64,000 bases of DNA from Chitinivibrionales bacterium (GTDB lineage: Bacteria > Fibrobacterota > Chitinivibrionia > Chitinivibrionales > WJKA01): contig WJLW01000112.1 in the NCBI GenBank assembly GCA_014728295.1, positions 48,181 through 112,180 of the forward strand, written 5' to 3'. Positions 63,061 through 64,000 of this stretch are shown here, piece after piece. A program made the translations under genes and the position numbers. Positions within the stretch are counted from its first letter, which is position 1. Every line of letters begins with the position of its first letter. The notes below the pieces were generated by a model that saw only the letters and a program-made list of their open reading frames with translations, made no database searches and was not told the DNA's origin.

Positions 63061-63174
63061 TTCCGTCGCCGCACTTCATTATTTATTGAAAGTGTACTCC
63101 CATAACTTTATAATTAACAGTAATCTGCTAGTATGCTGCATTGAATTGTCGAACAATCAAACCGTGAGACTGAT

Positions 63175-64000
63175 ATGACAAGATTGTCGCTGCATGCGTA
63201 TGCAGTTCCCGTCTTCGCTCTGCTCATTGCCTGCAGCCTGTTGTTTGCCCAAAATGGTCAAATCGTTCCGCAAACTGCAGTTGTCAAGCAGGCTGACGGG
63301 ACTGCCGAATACAAAGCCGCTGAGCGTGGCGCCTGGCAAAATGCTGTAAAAGGCTCTGTGCTCAAAATGAAAAGCGCCATACTCACCGGCAAGCGCTCCA
63401 CCGTCGAATTGCAGTTCGAATCCGGCGTTACCTGTGTGATCGGTCAGAACAGCTATGTTGAGCTGGCGAAGCTTTTAAAGAATCAAACCAACAACTCGAT
63501 GCGTACCCGGCTTGTTCTCGACTCCGGTCAGCTCTGGATCGAGATGCCGTCCTACAAGGAGCAGACCGGCTGGTTTGATATCGAGACGCAAAGCGCCTTG
63601 GTATACGTACGTAACAGCGTCGCCAAAGTGATCGTTGACAGTAACCACACTTTTATTGACGTTTACCGCGGGACGGCCAAATTGCGCCATAAAAAATCGG
63701 CCAAAGAAGCGATTGTCAAGCCCCACCAGCGCGGCGTCGTTGTTGCCGGACGTGAGGAAGTGCAGGTTGCGGAGCTGGTGAGCCGGGATGAGCAAACGCC
63801 GGCTCCCCGCTTCGTGCAAAGTGCCGGCGCATCGGCCGGTGATGAACTGTCAATCGCCATGCTTTCGGTGCAATCCACTTTTGCCGAAAAGAAAGATTTG
63901 AATTCGATTGCCAACTACATCGCCCTCGAAATCGATAAAAATTCCAGTATTGAAGTCATGTTCCTTGATGATGTTGAGGACATGCTGCGCGCCGAAGGCA
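63175..64000 (+). CDS. FecR-domain protein, 5' part
   Basis: The frame opens at ATG 63175 and runs off the window (275 codons seen). A signal peptide (YAVPVFALLIACSLLFAQ) precedes a FecR domain (about 30-200): GTAEYKAAERGAWQNAVKG, LTGKRSTVELQFESG, GQLWIEMP, YVRNSVAKVIVDSNHTFIDVYRG. Unlike FecR of iron systems, which has an N-terminal cytoplasmic helix, this one looks wholly exported. Such proteins often carry further repeats. The rest is outside the window. Confidence 0.8.
   Translation, partial: MTRLSLHAYAVPVFALLIACSLLFAQNGQIVPQTAVVKQADGTAEYKAAERGAWQNAVKGSVLKMKSAILTGKRSTVELQFESGVTCVIGQNSYVELAKLLKNQTNNSMRTRLVLDSGQLWIEMPSYKEQTGWFDIETQSALVYVRNSVAKVIVDSNHTFIDVYRGTAKLRHKKSAKEAIVKPHQRGVVVAGREEVQVAELVSRDEQTPAPRFVQSAGASAGDELSIAMLSVQSTFAEKKDLNSIANYIALEIDKNSSIEVMFLDDVEDMLRAEG

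Noticed and set aside
1..64000. CRISPR arrays, insertion sequences, prophage or integron signs
   Set aside because: No regular spaced repeats, transposase motifs or att-like duplications next to the tRNA genes were seen on reading both strands.

Overview
The window comes from a bacterial chromosome of moderate GC, densely coded on both strands and made almost entirely of housekeeping and regulatory genes. A Gram-negative (diderm) envelope is indicated by an outer-membrane-type beta-barrel protein, lipoprotein-like exports and type VI secretion membrane-complex genes (tssK, tssL, tssM). The eukaryotic-type chorismate mutase, the many HDOD/STAS/receiver proteins, and PEGA and Ig-like surface proteins would fit a deep-branching lineage of the Fibrobacterota/FCB kind. 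That placement is inference; no rRNA or other firm marker is present. I see no insertion sequence, prophage, CRISPR array or integrase.

Layout. 1-2409 (minus): end of an RsbU-like phosphatase gene, an RsuA/RluB-family pseudouridine synthase and a PDZ/radical-SAM (DUF512) protein. 2485-7203 (plus): a good sigma70-type promoter, a 1225-residue Ig-like repeat surface protein, a translationally coupled beta-barrel protein and a terminator. 7179-8919 (minus): a small exported protein, a receiver lacking its phospho-Asp, and a receiver-HATPase fusion. 9177-11502 (plus): a membrane-anchored Pro/Glu-rich protein, tsaD and a 49-residue membrane protein. 11534-18828 (minus): tRNA-Leu, then mutL, a double-STAS protein, two HDOD proteins, ftsY, a small zinc ribbon, a cNMP-binding protein and an AI-2E-type permease in one tight run. 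18907-19452: macro-domain protein. 19542-25061 (minus): lepA, a signal-peptidase-like protein without catalytic residues, trpB, trpA and chorismate mutase. 25270-28796 (plus): exported hypothetical, panD, LytR_C protein, rsfS, argS. 28851-32389 (minus): LOG protein, lysine/alanine-repeat histone-like protein, Tex-like protein. 32519-34403 (plus): L,D-transpeptidase and Mur ligase.

34390-48339 holds the most unusual block. A minus-strand run (PEGA protein, Ser/Thr kinase with TPRs, beta-helix membrane protein, leaderless GH84 hexosaminidase, SprT-like zincin, hisS) diverges from tssK-tssL-tssM. A convergent STAS protein plus an unknown acidic protein lie beyond tssM, next to tRNA-Ser. The remaining type VI parts (sheath, tube, baseplate, ClpV) are absent, so this is either a split locus or a specialised membrane-complex module with a phosphorylation arm.

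49060-64000: glycogen phosphorylase coupled to a PTS enzyme I homologue; esterase and folE; a TTG-start membrane protein; a GAF-PAS-PAS hybrid histidine kinase; a small Cys-rich protein; a second TrpB (TrpB2 type); a fusion of a metallophosphatase-like domain with thioredoxin-like domains; and the start of a FecR-domain protein. A recurring theme is proteins whose family catalytic residues are missing (signal peptidase I, receiver, MutL nuclease site, ArgRS HIGH motif), and abundant phosphorylation/partner-switch domains (RsbU, STAS, HATPase, receiver).
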